From Cocos nucifera (taxonomy: Eukaryota > Streptophyta > Magnoliopsida > Arecales > Arecaceae): DNA of 64,000 bases. The notes under the pieces were generated by a model. It saw only the letters and a program-made list of their open reading frames with translations, searched no databases and had not been told where the DNA came from. The translations under genes and the position numbers were made by a program. Location: assembly GCA_006176705.1 (NCBI GenBank), contig QRFJ01001924.1, forward strand, positions 248,001-312,000, read 5' to 3'. Position 1 is the first letter of the stretch. The number at the start of each line of letters is the position of its first letter. Positions 47,467 to 60,950 of the stretch are shown one piece after another.

Positions 47467-47705
47467 ATGGACAAAAGTTAGATAAACAAGCCAAGGTTCA
47501 GTAAAGATTATTCTGAAGGAGTTTAAAATTTTATTAAATTTGCAGTTAAGAAAGGATAAATGAATGAGAAGATTATTTATCCATGTTAAAAAGATATAAA
47601 TAATTCTTCTCTCGATCCATAAACTATTGAAGAATATTTGGTGTAGGATGGTTTTATTAGAGGATATACTAAATGGATATTTCATGGAGAATCCATGTTG
47701 CCATC
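47467..47705 (+). pseudogene. CACTA transposase N-terminus (Transpos_assoc domain)
   Basis: ATG at 47467 starts MDKS.INKPRFSKDYSEGV, followed by NFIKFAVKKG, NNSSLDP.TIEEYLV and DGFIRGYTKWIFHGESMLPS. This is the transposase-associated N-terminal domain (PF13963) of En/Spm transposases, where MDRSWM...W..HGE is typical. Stops replace the W after MDKS and the Q of an expected CQ. The frame is cut at 47705 by E5 and goes on at 58278. Confidence 0.83.
47701..47705. repeat. Left target-site duplication of E5
   Basis: CCATC, exact match to 58273-58277. Confidence 0.88.
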
Positions 47706-50584
47706 TGATGGAAAACATGTAGAAATTCATGCATAGATTTCAAAACTTTTTCAAAATTAAAGTAGTGGAAGATAAAGATTAAATAGTTTAATCTATAATA
47801 TGCATGTAATCAGATTACAAAATCCTACATCAAGGATCTATAACATGTCATGATGCAAATATAAATCTGAAATTAAATTAATCATAAGTGGTATTGATCA
47901 TATTAATACATAGATCTAGAATAATTCTAGATCTAACCCTAGATCAATCTAGGTTACTAAAAGATCAGAACTCTTATCTTTGCATAGGTCGAGAACTCCA
48001 TGGTTGATTTTTGTTGTTACTTTTAGAGTCGCACATGCATCCAACCTTTATAGATGATCCACACGAACCTACAACACAGATCGAAGGTTCGTCGAATGAA
48101 GATCCGCTTGAAGTGCTAGCTTCTCGCGGATCCCTCTTGATAGTCAATCAAATAAGTATTCTTCAAATCTCTTGGACTCCCTAAGAGATGAAGAATACAT
48201 GGAGGATTGAGGAAGAAATTCAACTTTTGGATCTTCCAAAAAATAAAAATAAAAATATATGAAAAAATTCTAGGAGAAGATAAACTTCTCCTTCAGGATA
48301 TCAACGGTTGATGTTCTGAAAATATCTCTATGCTAGGATCAAAGGAGACCTTCTCCTCTAGACTTTTTTCTATTTTTTCATATCTTACACCTTCTAATTT
48401 TTTTCATAAAAATCTCACAAAAAGGTGGAGAAGAAGGGCTCTCAAGAAAACCATAAGAGAAGACCTTCTTCTCTTCTTCTTCTCGCATCAGGACATGATC
48501 AGATCATGTCCAAAAAAGGATCTCTATGCTCAAACACCTTAGAACATATATCCCACACCCTCTTTCTCTCTCTCTCTCTCTCTCTCTTAGATCTTTATCA
48601 AATCAAAATCATAAAGAATAATCAAGAAAAAAATACTCAAAAGAAAAACAAAGAGAAGATAATCTTCTCTTAACTTTGTGCCTTCATGACATCAATGATT
48701 GATGTCTAGATGAAGATCTTTTCTGGCGCCATCTTTCCTCACACCCAAAACACCTTTCTTTCTTCTAATTTACCATGAAAAAGCAAGGAGTTTTGATGCC
48801 ACACAAATACCTTGAAGGGGGCAGTACAAAATAGGATTGATTAGGTCAAATGACCTAGTCAAACAAGAAAGTAATTGGGGCATCCAACTCTTGGATGCCC
48901 CTCCCTTATTTTTCTACATGAGGTACCAGAAAATCATGCCAAAAGAAGACCAAATATGGGGCAGGCCAACATCTAGTGGTGTGGAGAAAAATACAAAAGA
49001 AGGGAGGAAGAGTTTGGGATATAATGGCCTCTTTTCTAAAGGAAACCAACTCAAACAACTTCCTAGTTTTGACCAAATCAAAACAAATTCCAATTTAATC
49101 AAAGAGGGGGCATGGGAATCAGTATTGGTGTGTGAAATAAGTTACGTAAATATATGAAAATTAAAAATAGGGCGTGAGCTATTGTTGGTGCAAGAAAGAG
49201 AGAGAGTCCCAGTTAGAGAGTCTCAATCCAACTGGGACTCCTCCTATTTGACTAGGTCAAAGCTCAGTTTAAATCATATTTTAATCAGATTAAATATAAC
49301 CAATTAAGGATGATCCTAGTCTAATTAAAAATCTAATTAAATTAAATTAAATTATATTTAATTCTGATTTAAATCCTAACTTAATTAGGAATTAGGTGCA
49401 CTCAAGTCTTAATCTAATAAGGACTTATTCTTTCTTGCAATTGGCTTATCCAATAAACCATTTAGATTTAATCTAATTAAATCTAAATCAATACTAATTA
49501 AATCTAATTTAATTAGACTTAATCTCAGTTCGATTGCTCAATCAAATTGAGTCGATTAACAATCCAATTGTTGATTGATCCTCCTGCAATACTTGCATTA
49601 GGTCAAACATCAATCGCATTGATCATTTGACCTTAAAACGATTCTCAATCATTGATCAACCATCTATCAGGTTACAAGCTCTAATATATGTGATTTCATA
49701 GGTTTGAACCTAAGTCAATAGCATAGAAACTAATTCTTATATCAATCAAAATAATCATCTAGCAATGGTACCCGATGTCCGAATTGGTCGAATGTATGCA
49801 AAGCAACATTCTTAGAATCTTGGCCCATGGTTATCATATAATTCATCCCTTTAACTAATAATGCTCAAGATGACTCTGAGTATGCTGTCAAATACTCATA
49901 CAAGTCACTCTATTATGTCTCAAAATTTTGTAAATTTCGTGACACCTCACGAGGATTACCCAGGCCTAGGTTTTGCTAAATTGAAACACCATGAATCATT
50001 CTCTTCCTGAAGTTAATTAGGAGTGGTCAATTTCATCTTGACTCACACACTTACTTTACAAGTACTTGACTATACCTAAAAATCTTTTGAACCTATATTA
50101 GAAATACAGGCAGTCCGATACCAAAATACAGTGAGTTGCTTGCAAATCACCATGATGATCTCAAGTCGGAGGGACACTTGTACCCATTAGCTTTAGTTAG
50201 CTACTCTTGACAGTAGAGTACTACATTGATCACGTTCAGTACAGATGTACTCCTACATCTCACCTGAAAGCTATACCAATGTCTCCACACCACTTGGTTA
50301 TGAGGACAATCAATGCATATAACATACAGTGACCTACACTCGATAAGTTATCATCCTTGTTAATAACTTATCATTTGATCGTGAATAATTTAAGAATCAT
50401 TCGATAAATTCTTCTTTATCGATTGATTATGGTTCTAAGGACTTCATCATAATTAGGAGTTCATTTAAAGAAGATAGAACTTTTATGATGAATCAGCCAA
50501 ATAACTATTATTATTAGATAATTCATATACTAATTTCAATAATCTACTACTTAAATGATTGGTTTTAGAACATATTTTTCAACA
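47706..50584 (-). repeat. E5 3' LTR (2.88 kb)
   Basis: Direct repeat of 55352-58272. On the minus strand it starts TGTTGAAAAATATG at 50584 and ends CATCA at 47706. It contains a (TC)n tract at 48561-48588 and no gene. Confidence 0.9.
48561..48588. repeat. TC microsatellite in E5 3' LTR
   Basis: A run of TC dinucleotides. The matching tract in the other LTR is at about 56195-56215 and is shorter. Confidence 0.9.
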
Positions 50585-50605
50585 ACTTTCACTTGGATCG
50601 AAGCC
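50585..50605 (-). other. E5 polypurine tract region
   Basis: On the minus strand ATCCAAGTGAAAGT precedes the LTR start TGTTG. It is a decayed form of the usual copia tract CCAAGTGGGAGA. Confidence 0.7.
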
Positions 50606-53000
50606 AATCAGAACAATATCAAATATCCTATCTTCCACTTAAGTTTGTAGAGCTCCTTAGTTTCGAGGCCTTAGCAAATGGGTCAATCGACTTCTCCTTT
50701 TACATCGATCTTCTAAAGATCAACGTCACCTAGATCTAATATCTAAGGTAAAAGCGATGCAAAATATGCTAGTCTTTGAATTCTTTAACTTGAGCTATGG
50801 CTCTAGTACTACGATAGAACTGGACCATTGGTGGAGGATGCCACTCCTAATCAGCTAATGAACCTCAACAATTGCATAGCTTACATGGCAGCATTATATG
50901 CCACGATGTACCCTACATCACTAACTGAATAGGCTAAAGTATACTGGTTGGAATCTTTCTAGCAGATTGCTCCTATAATTAGGATATGATCCAATATTCT
51001 CTTGTTGTCATCTTGTTTTGACTGAAATTAAAATATCCACATATTTTAAGTCAATACTTTCATATTTGAGTTACTGAATCTTAGTATTTTTCAAATACTT
51101 AAGGATTATCTATACAATCTTTTAGTGGCTCTCACTTGGATCAAACTGGTATCTGCTTACTATCTTTAGTGAGTATACCATATCTGATCTCGTACATGGA
51201 GAAATAAAATGATAGCTAAACCTTTAATCCTTACAATGCTGGAATGCCATTCTCGATTAAGAGAATTTCATCCTCAAACATCATAAGAAATAATACTACA
51301 AAATATTTTGCCCAATTATAAATACAGGATCTATCGTTATTCATAACAAAGATATACGTTTAGAACGTATATTTGAAAACTGAGATAATAGCTAAATGGA
51401 CTTTATAGGTCTTTATCTTTCCATCTATGCTACTCTGATCCTTTTGAAAATTCATTCACACCCAATGGATTTTATCTCTTCAGGTGAATCATCTAGTGTC
51501 CACACACTATTAATTTTCATAGACTTCAATTTAGATCATGTAGCTCTAAGTCACTTATCAGAGTCAGATTACTGCATTGTATCTCTATAGGTGATCGGAT
51601 TCTTGTTGTTCTTATCGAGCTCAATAAGATTGCCATCTCGGATCTAGATACTAAAGTATCTGTTCCGCTAATACGGTACTTTACTGGATTTTCTTAAAGA
51701 TGACACCTTAATGGGCTTCAGATTTGATCTGATCAAATCTAATTTTGTAGGTTTACCATATAATGTCGATTTTTTTCTACCAGTCAAACTTTTATAAGTT
51801 CAACTTGACAGGCATCAGCTTCTTCTCTAAGAAATTTTTTTTCAAAAGGAATGCCCTACTACTGATGAACATCTTATGTTCTTTAGCATAGTAGAATTAA
51901 TAATCTTTAAACACTTATTGGATTAAGATCCAAGTTTATCTGTGTGCAAATCTTTGACATAGGCCGATCAACTCCAAAACTAAAGGTGAGAGAGTCTAGG
52001 TCTACATCCGATCCATATCCAATATGGAGTCTATGCAACAAATTAACTCGGTATAAATTTTGAAAGTAAAACAAATAGTTACAAGAGCACCACCCTAAAA
52101 TAGGCAGACTAGTGAATTCTATCATGGATTGAACTATGTCTAACAAAATTTAATTTTTTTTTATAGATATATTATGTTCTAAAAAGAAATTCATTGAGAG
52201 AGAATTCTCTCCTAGATATATCATAAACTCATTGGATAAGTATTCGCCTCCTTGATTTGATCAAAAAATTTTAATATCTTATCCAATTTATTTTTTTATT
52301 TTATTATTGAATCATTTGAACATTGCAAATGATTCAGGCTAGATGCACCCATGAGCAGATGGTCGTCTATGATGAAATATTAATATCTTTCTTGAGTACT
52401 TAAGTTCACAGGTCCACATACATCACTATGTATGAGACTTAGAACTTTATCAGCTCCTTTACCTTTTTCAGTAAAAAGTGACTTTATCATCTTCCTAAGA
52501 AGACAAGATTCATAGGCTATCAATGATTCACAATTATTGATGTTAAGATTTTTCTCTCAAGCTAACCCGTTTATTCTATTCTTGTCAAAATGACTAAGCC
52601 TATAATGCCAAAGATAGATATCCATGATATAATCTAACTTGGGTGTGTATATTATACTTAACAGACTGTGTAAATATTAAATATCATTTCTTTATTAGTT
52701 ATGTATTATTATAATATTATTCATAATAATATTACAATAATCTTCTTTATTGATAAATGATAACCATCCTTGGCCAAAAGGCCAACAGAGAATACATTTA
52801 TCATAAAGATGGACAATAGTAATAATCACTCAAAATAACATCTTTGAAAATAAACTTGATAATTCCTAAAGCTAGGATTGGAACAAGACTTCTATCCTGA
52901 ATGTTTAGGTATTTCTCACCATTGTAAAACATTCCACTTACCTATAGTTCTTGCAACAAATTATATAAAACTATCGATATCTCATACCCAGGTAGTAGAA
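50606..53000 (-). pseudogene. E5 copia pol pseudogene
   Basis: On the minus strand from right to left: decayed pre-integrase (about 52990-52480), integrase MIKSLFTEKGKGADKVLSLI then HSDVCGPVN (about 52490-52400), RT start KINSVWTLDDSPEEIKSIGC (about 51530-51450), and RYGILTKDSKQ (about 51190) at the RT/RNase H border. RNase H follows at about 50950-50620, with SVSDVGYIVAYNAAM, MQLLRFIS.LGVASS and DLGDVDL.KIDVKGEVD. Stops and frame changes are very frequent; no long open frame remains. Confidence 0.78.
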
Positions 53001-55338
53001 TTTCATACAGAAAAATTTCAAAGTATTATTATATAACATCCTTGATAAGCAACTCTTACTTATTTTTTGTGTTCAGCCTATTATGGTCAAGGAAAGCAAG
53101 ATAATTCTTCTTTTTATGACCCTACTTCTAATAGTAGAAGCACTATGCCTAATTTAGATCAATTTTGGATTAATTATTTTTATTGGGCTAAGAGGCTCCA
53201 GTACGAACCCATTCATACTACTGAACTAAATTTAACTTTCGATACTAATTATCAAAGTTGGGTCCCATAAGTCATTACTGTTTAACAGTGATAAGAGCAA
53301 TTAGGGTTTAGCCCTATTTTGAGAAAAGAGAATAATGACCTAAGTATATGAATTATATTAAGTCTAGAGACTTGAACTTTAGTCTAAAGATTCTTCCACT
53401 ATTTTATTCGAACCGATAGCCTCTACCTCCAATTCAAGAAATTACCTTAATTCCTTAGTGGGTACTAGAATCCACATAGACTGCACATAAGTCCAACTAT
53501 GGTTGATCAATCTATGTACATCTAAGGATAGGTTCATAATTAATTATTTTTTAAAATAATTTTTAGTAATTTAATTTTATCTCAGAAATCTAATCAGTAG
53601 GCTAGGACCTCCTAAGGATCCGATTAGGTCCAACCATTAACATGAGCATACTTGGTGCATCTAACTAACGAATGATTAAGTCCAACTATGGTTGGTCAAC
53701 CTAACCACCATTAGAGAGACATATCCAAGTCATCATATGATGAATGATAATTTTATTAGTCAATAAGCATCAGGCCTATGGGCCTCCAATGATTATTAAG
53801 TTAATGGACTTATTATCAAACACCTTAATGGGAGGCTATGACTCAGTTATCCCCATATTTTTATTATTTTAAGAATCTAAGAATTTTAGAGGATTTAAAT
53901 TATTAGTAATTTAATGATGGAAAGGATATGGATCAATTTGCTCCCACTGACTTCACCAAGTCAAGTCCTTCCACTGACTTCACAAGTCACTAATGAGGAT
54001 TAAGATCAATTTTGGTCAATGGACACCTAGATCAATCTCACTAAATGAAATCAATCTCACTGATTTTCTATGTGATATGGATTAGCATGAATCAATGATC
54101 AACCTAATCAAAAGCTGATTAACCATATTGATCAGGTAAGTGAGATCGGTGGGAGGGTCTGCCAAAGCTTGCCTTAGACACCATCAGAAATGACCAAGTA
54201 AGTGGGCTGCCAATTAAAAACTACCAGTCTGGGATGCCAAACTTATTTTAGACACTAATTGATTTATCAATTTTGATTTGGTCTGCCTAAAGACTAGGGC
54301 TCGACCACTAAGCCACGATCAGATCCATTTAATAGATGTATGGACTTTGATCAACTACAACTATTAAATTGATGTAAAAAAATAATCTAATTTTAATTAA
54401 TTATTAATTATATTTGATCAATTTCTTAACTTAGTTCATATTTAATCTAACTCTAGGTCTAATCTAGTTAATAATCTGATCAAGCTAACCCATAATCCTT
54501 TAACCCATATTTTATGAAATTATCTTAGGATCTTTAAATCACAAACCTAGATCCTAAACAATCACTTAATTCTTAATTAAATTCAAGGCTTATGAGTTTG
54601 GATTTATGGAACCTCAGAACTAATTTTTAATTTTGTTATTTAAAATATTTTTAAATTATAAATACTTTACTTTGAATCAAATTTAAATGATGGTTTTAGA
54701 TCTAATTTATTTTAATATTTTGATCATGTCCTAAGATTTTGAATCTAAGATTTTACAGAAAGTAAGTTTATAATTTAAATTCTATAAAATAAATATATCA
54801 TATATTTCTAGATTCAAAATTAAAATTACATATCAATATATACAATAAGAGGATCTAAATCTAAATATAAAACACATCATATGGATCAGATCATAAATTA
54901 TTTAAAATTAAATTTAAAATTTAAAAATAAATCATAAATTATTTTAGATCTCATCTAACATATTTATAATTTAGGTTTCTCAGATAGCACATATTAGGAT
55001 AACCTTTCTATTGTAAGGGATAAATCTTACAGCAGGACAACCTTATGGCAGTATATGCAATCCTAATATTATTTAGATCTTATCTAAATAATTCAAAATA
55101 GATCTAATATTTATTTAATTTTAAATTTAATCAAAAAATTAAATTATAATTTTTTTAGATCTAATTTAAATTATTCATGATTTAGATTTAGATCAGCACA
55201 TACTAGGATAATCTTTTCATTGTAAAGGGTTAACCTTATAATAAGACAATCTAATGGCAGTATGTGCGATCTTTAATTAATTTTAATTTTTAAATTTATT
55301 CTTAAGCATGCATGAATATGTTATAAAAGAATCTAGAT
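53001..55338 (-). other. E5 gag/leader region, decayed
   Basis: No gag domain could be read with confidence. The part above about 54300 is very AT-rich leader. A motif of about 75 bp (AGCACATA.TAGGATAA ... GGCAGTAT.TGC) occurs twice, at 54986-55063 and 55195-55270. A plus-strand frame at 53067-53270 looks accidental. Confidence 0.5.
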
Positions 55339-55350
55339 GCTCTGATACCA
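55339..55350 (-). other. E5 primer-binding site (initiator Met type)
   Basis: TGGTATCAGAGC on the minus strand, one base from the 5' LTR edge: an exact match to the common copia site. Confidence 0.92.
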
Positions 55351-55351
55351 C

Positions 55352-58272
55352 TGATGAAAAACATACAGGTTTCATGCATAGATTTCAAAATTTTTTCAAA
55401 ATTAAAGCAGCAGAAGACATAGATTAAACAGTTTAATCTACAATATGTATGTAATTAGATTACAAAACTCTACATCAAGGATCTATAACATGTCATGATG
55501 TAAATATAAATTTAAAATTAAATTAATCATAAGTGGTATTGATCATATCAATACCTAGATCTAGAATAATTCTAGATCTAATCCTAAATCATATCTAGAT
55601 TACCAAGAGATCAGATCTCTTACCTTTGTATAGATTGAGAACTCTGTGGTTGATTTTTGTTATTGCTTTTAGAGCCACACACACATCCGACCTCTTCAGA
55701 TGATCTACATGAATCTGCAACAAAGATCGGAGGTTCGTCGAATGAAGATCCGCTTGAAGTGCTAGTTTCTCACGGATCCCTCCTAATGGTCAATCAAATA
55801 AGTATTCTTCAAATCTCTTGGACTCTTCAAGAGATGAAAAATACATGAAGGATTAGAAAAAAATTAAACTTTTGAATCTTCCAAAAAATAGAAAAAAATA
55901 TGAAAAAAATCTTAGGAGAAGACAAATCTTCTCCTTCAGGACATCAACAGTTGATGTCTTGAAAACATCTTTATGCTAGGATCAGAGGAGACCTTCTCCT
56001 CTAGACTTTTTTCTATTTTTTCAGATCTCACACCTTCTTATTTTTTCTCATAAAAAGGTGGAGAAGAAGGGCTCTCAAGGAAACCCTAAGAGGGACCTTC
56101 TTCTCTTCTTCTTCTCACATCAGGACATGATCAGATCATGTCCAAAAAAGGATCTCTATGCCCCAATACCTTGGAGCACATATCACACACCCTCTTTCTC
56201 TCTCTCTCTCTCTCTTAGATCTTTATCAGATAAAAATCATAAAGAATAACTCAAAAGAAAAATAAAGAGAAGACAATCTTTTCTTACCTTTGTGCCTTCA
56301 TGACATCAACGATTGATGTCTAGATGATGACCTTTTCTCTGAGGATCTTGGCACCATCTTTCCTCACACCCAAAATATCTTTCTTTCTTCTGATTTACTA
56401 TGGAAAAGCAAGGAGTTTTGATGCCACACAAATACCTTGAAGGGGGTGGCACAAAATAGGGTTGACTAGATCAAATGACCTAGTCAAACAAGGAAGTAAT
56501 TAGGGCGTCCAATTTTTGGACGCCCCTCCCTTATTTTTCTATGTGAGGTACTAGAAAATCATGCCAAAAAAAGACCAAATATGAGATGGACCAACATCTG
56601 GTGGCATGGAGAAAAATACAAAAGAAGGGAGGAAGAGTTTGGGATATAATGGACTCTTTTCTAAAGGAAACCAACTCAAACAACTTCCTAGTTTTGACCA
56701 AATCAAAATAAATTCCAATTTAATCAAAGAGAGGGCATGGGAATCAGTATTAGGGCATAGAATAAGTTATGTAAACATTTAAAAATTAAAAATGGGGCAT
56801 GAGCTATTGTTGGCGCAAGGAAGAGAGAGAGTCCCAAAAATGGGGTGTGAGCTATTGTTGGCGCAAGGAAGAGAGAGAGTCCCAGTTGGCAAGGAAGAGA
56901 GAGAGTCCCAGTCCAACTGGGACTCCTCCTATTTGACTAGGTCAAAGTTCATTTTAAATCATATTTCAATCAGACTAAATATAACCAATTAAGGATGATC
57001 CTAGTTCAATTAGAAGTCTAATTAAATCAAATTAAATCATATTTAATTTTGATTTAAATTCTAACTCAATTAGTTATTAGGTGCACTCAAGTCCTAATCT
57101 AATAAGGACTTATTCTTCCTTACGATTGATTTATCTAATAAACTAATTAAATTTAATCTAATTAAATTTAAATTAATTTTAATTGAATCTAATTTAATTA
57201 GACTTGATCTCTGTTCGATTGCTCAATCAAATTGAGCTGATTAGCAATTCAATTGCTGATCGATCCTCCTACAACACTTGCATTAGGTCAAATATCAATC
57301 GCATTGATCGTTTGACCTTAGAATGATTCTCAATCGTTGATCAACCATCTGATCAGATTACAAGCTCTAATGTGTATGATTTCATAGATTTAAATCTAAG
57401 CCGGTAGCATAGAAACTAATTTCTACATCAATCAAAATAACCATCTAGCAATGATACCCGACGTCCGGATAGGTCGAATATATGCAAAGCAATATTTTTA
57501 GAATTTTGATCCATGGTTACCATATAATTCATCTCTTTGATCAATAATGCTCAAGATGATTTTGAGTATGGTATCAAATACTCATATAAGTCATCTCTAT
57601 TGTATCTCAAAATTTTGCAAATCCCATGACATCTCACAAGGATTATCCAAGTCTAGATTTTGCTAAATTAAAATACAGTGAGTCATTCTCTTCTTGAAGT
57701 TAATTAGGAGTGGTCAATTTTATCTTGACTCACATAGCTACTTTACAAGTACTTGACTGAACCCAAAAATCTTTCGAACCTATATTAGAAATACAGGCAG
57801 TCCGACATCAAAGTACAGTGAGTTATTTGCAAGTCACCATGGTGATCTCAGATCAGAGGGACACTTATATCCATTGACCTTAGCTGGCTACTCTTGATAA
57901 TAGAGTGCTACATTGATCATGTTTAATGCAGATGTACTCCTACATCTCACCTGAATGCCATATCAGTATTTTCATACCACTTAGTTACGAGGACAACCAA
58001 TGTATATAGTATATAGCGACCTACACTCGATAAGTTATCATCCTTGTTAATAACTTATCATTTGATTATGAATAATTTAAGAACCATTCGATAAATCCTC
58101 CTTTATCGATTGATTGTGGTTCTAAGGACTTCATCATAATTTAAGAGTTTATTTAAGAAAGATAGAACTTTTATGATGAATCAGCCGAATAACTATTATT
58201 ATTAAATAATTTATATACTAATTTCAATCATCTACCACTTAGATGATTGGCTTTAGGATATATTTTTCAATA
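55352..58272 (-). repeat. E5 5' LTR (2.92 kb)
   Basis: Direct repeat of 47706-50584. It is about 40 bp longer because of an extra tandem duplication at about 56790-56910. On the minus strand the start is TATTGAAAAATAT, a decayed TGTTG. Confidence 0.9.
56790..56910. repeat. Tandem duplication private to E5 5' LTR
   Basis: The words ATGGGGCATGAGCTATTG and GGCGCAAGGAAGAGAGAGAG are repeated, with a third partial copy AAGGAAGAGAGAGAGTCCCAG. The other LTR (about 49165-49240) has a single copy. Confidence 0.85.
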
Positions 58273-58277
58273 CCATC
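58273..58277. repeat. Right target-site duplication of E5
   Basis: CCATC, exact match to 47701-47705. Confidence 0.88.
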
Positions 58278-60940
58278 TCCACATAATCAACCCTTACATA
58301 TAGAACATAAATCTGATATTGAAACCAGTAATCTACAAAGAAATCCTGCAAAAGAAAATGATATGAGAGATTTGCTCAGAGATGTTCTAGGATTTGGTAC
58401 TGAAAATTTAGGAGATTTCAATAAAGGATAAGAAATAGGTATGATGCTTGAGGGGTCTCATCTACCGATCTTATACATGTTGAGAGGTCTCGATATTCAT
58501 CTGATAATGAGATAGAACATCGATATTATAATTTTTTGAAAGATTATAATCAAGAATTATATTCAAATTGTAAGAACTTTTCAAAAATTTTATTTTTTAT
58601 ATATTTATTTTATTTAAAATATTTGAATAGATAGTCTAGTAAGAGTTTTACTATGCTGGTCAAATTATTAAATAATTCATTTTCTAAAGGCACTGTTTTG
58701 CCAACTTCTTCTTATAAAGTAAAAAAATTAGTAAAAAAATTGGATCTTGGATATGAAAAAATTTATAGTTATTCAAATAATTGTATATTATACTGGAAGA
58801 AAAATATTAACCAAGAATCATGCAATATCTGTGGATCTTCATGATGGACATCACATAAAGAAGATGAGGATGATGTATTAAATGAAGTGGATGCTACTCG
58901 AAGTAATAAAAAATAAACTAAAGGTTTGCGTTATCTTCCTTTTATACCTAGATTAAAAAAGATATATACATTATTGAAGATAGCTTTGTTAATGAGATGG
59001 CATGATGAAGGTTATATAAAAGATGGAATGTTAAGACATCCAGCTGATAGTTTAGCATGAAAAGTATTTAATGATGGGCATCCTAATTTTGTCTCAGATG
59101 TTCGTAGTATTAGATTAGGTTTAGCTACTGATGGCTTCAATCTATTTCAAATACTGAGTTCTACTTAGAGCATTTGACCGATCATTCTGATTCTATATAA
59201 TTTGCCACCATGGATATGTATAAAATAGTCTTCACTTATTCTATCAATGGTTATTTCGGACGATAAAAGTCCAAGCAATGATATTAATATCTTTTCGCAA
59301 TCTTTAATAGAAGAATTGAAATAGCTATAAAAGGGTATTGATGCATTTGATGCTTGTAGTAGTCAGACATTTAAATTAAAGGCATCTTTTATTTGGACTA
59401 TCAATAATTTTTTTGTATATGCCAATTTATCGAAATGGATCACAAAGAGGCATATTGCATGTCTTTTTTATAGGAATTCTATCCATTTACATTGGTTAAA
59501 ATATAAAAAAAAGTTCTACCATATGGGCCATCATCGATGGTTGGAAGCTGACCATCCATTTCGATTTTAATAAGATGTATTTGATGGTACTATCAAATTA
59601 CACTACTCCTGTACCACCATCTAGAATTGATATTCTTATACAAATGCATGGCATGAATTATTGGTATGATAAGATTTTCAATTACTCTAAGAAAAGAGGA
59701 AGGGAAGAGGTTGAAAGCTCAATAAATGAAGGATCCACAGAGGATATCATTACTCATAATCTTGATTCAAGAGTGTTTGAGAATGATGACAAGTTCTATG
59801 ATGATGATGATCATATAGACAAAAATTAGAATGATAATGACACAATGGAGGTATTTACACATAGAGTTGTTAAGCAGTCGTAGAAGAAAAAGAGTATTCT
59901 TTTTATTTACCTTAATTATTAGGAGTACAATCTTTTCAAACATAATCTTAACATGTGCATATAAAGAAAAATATTTATGATAATTTGATTAATTGGCATA
60001 TTATTAAATTTTAATAGAAAAAGTAAAGATAACTTAAAGGCATGTTTAGATTTGAAAGAAATAGATATAAGCTTGAAGCTTCATCCCAAAGAACTTGTTA
60101 ATGATAAAGTTTATATACCTCCTATATATTACACAATATCCATTCGAGAGAAAGATCTTTTCCTGATATTTCAAAAGAATATCAAGGTTCCTAGTAGCTA
60201 TGCATTAAATATTTTAAGATGTATAAATTTCAGTGAAAACTTTTAAATCTTAGAAGTTATGATGGTCATATTTTGATGTAAGATATTTTTTACTAGCTTT
60301 AAGATCATCAATGTCAAAACAAATGATTGCTATTATTGCTTAGTTATCATTATTTATTAAGTTATTATGTTCTAAAGTTCTTGATCCAACAAAGCTTGAT
60401 CAATTAGAGTCTAATGTTATACTTATACTTTGTCATATAGAGAAAATCTTTTCTTCCAAATTTTTTACTATCATAGTTCATCTACTTGTTTACTTAGCTA
60501 TAGAAGTAAAATTGGACGAACCAGTATACTACAAATATATGTATCCTATTAAGAGGTGATGTTGCTAAATTTTATAGTTGTAATTTGAAAATTTTTAATA
60601 TAAGTAATGTCATACTTGTATTGATGTTTAATGAGACTTTTATTTTTTGAAGGTATCTTGTACATTTAAAGGATTACATATAAAATAGAGCTTATCCTGA
60701 AGGCTCTATTGTAGAATGATATATTGTTGAAGAGTATTTGATATCTTATTCCAAATATCTTGAAAGTATAAAGATCATTTTTAATCAACCTCAAAGAAAT
60801 TATGATATTATCAATAACTCAAAAATTTATAAGTTCTCAACTATTGGAAAAGCTTTTAGAAAGGTTGAAAGTGTGATTCTTGATAAAAAAAGTCATTGGT
60901 ACAAGTTCATCATTATGTGTTACTTCATAGTGACATAATA
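58278..60940 (+). pseudogene. CACTA transposase, main part (TNP2 and DUF4218)
   Basis: It continues the domain cut at 47705. It starts SPHNQPLHIE and reaches DMRDLLRDVLGF. At 58640-58860 lies VKLLNNSFSKGT ... SYKVKKLVKKLDLGYEKI. The TNP2 core is at about 58930-59560: LRYLPFIPRLKKIY, GMLRHPADSLA, RLGLATDGFNLFQI, ILYNLPPWICIK, LIEELK, GIDAFDAC and ASFIWTINNFFVYA...SKWITK. At about 60340-60930 comes a DUF4218-type domain: LCSKVLDPTKLDQLESNVIL, HLLVYLAIEVKLDEPVYYKY, AYPEGSIVE and EEYLISYSKYLESI. Stops are frequent. In the family this protein binds the ends and moves the element; none can be made here. Confidence 0.88.
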
Positions 60941-60950
60941 TTTTAGTATC

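Larger units (their letters stand above)
47706..58272 (-). mobile_element. E5: Ty1/copia retrotransposon inserted in CACTA transposase
   Basis: 10.57 kb element on the minus strand with long LTRs (55352-58272 and 47706-50584), a perfect initiator-Met primer-binding site and a perfect CCATC duplication. The 4.8 kb inside holds a heavily decayed pol (integrase, RT, RNase H) and little that I recognise as gag. By eye the first about 88 aligned bases of the two LTRs differ at about 13 positions, mostly C/T and G/A changes, so the insertion is not recent. Its insertion splits the CACTA transposase. Confidence 0.9.

Noticed and set aside
53067..53270. Plus-strand 67-codon frame in E5 as a gene
   Set aside because: Isolated, on the strand opposite to the element genes, no domain; likely chance.
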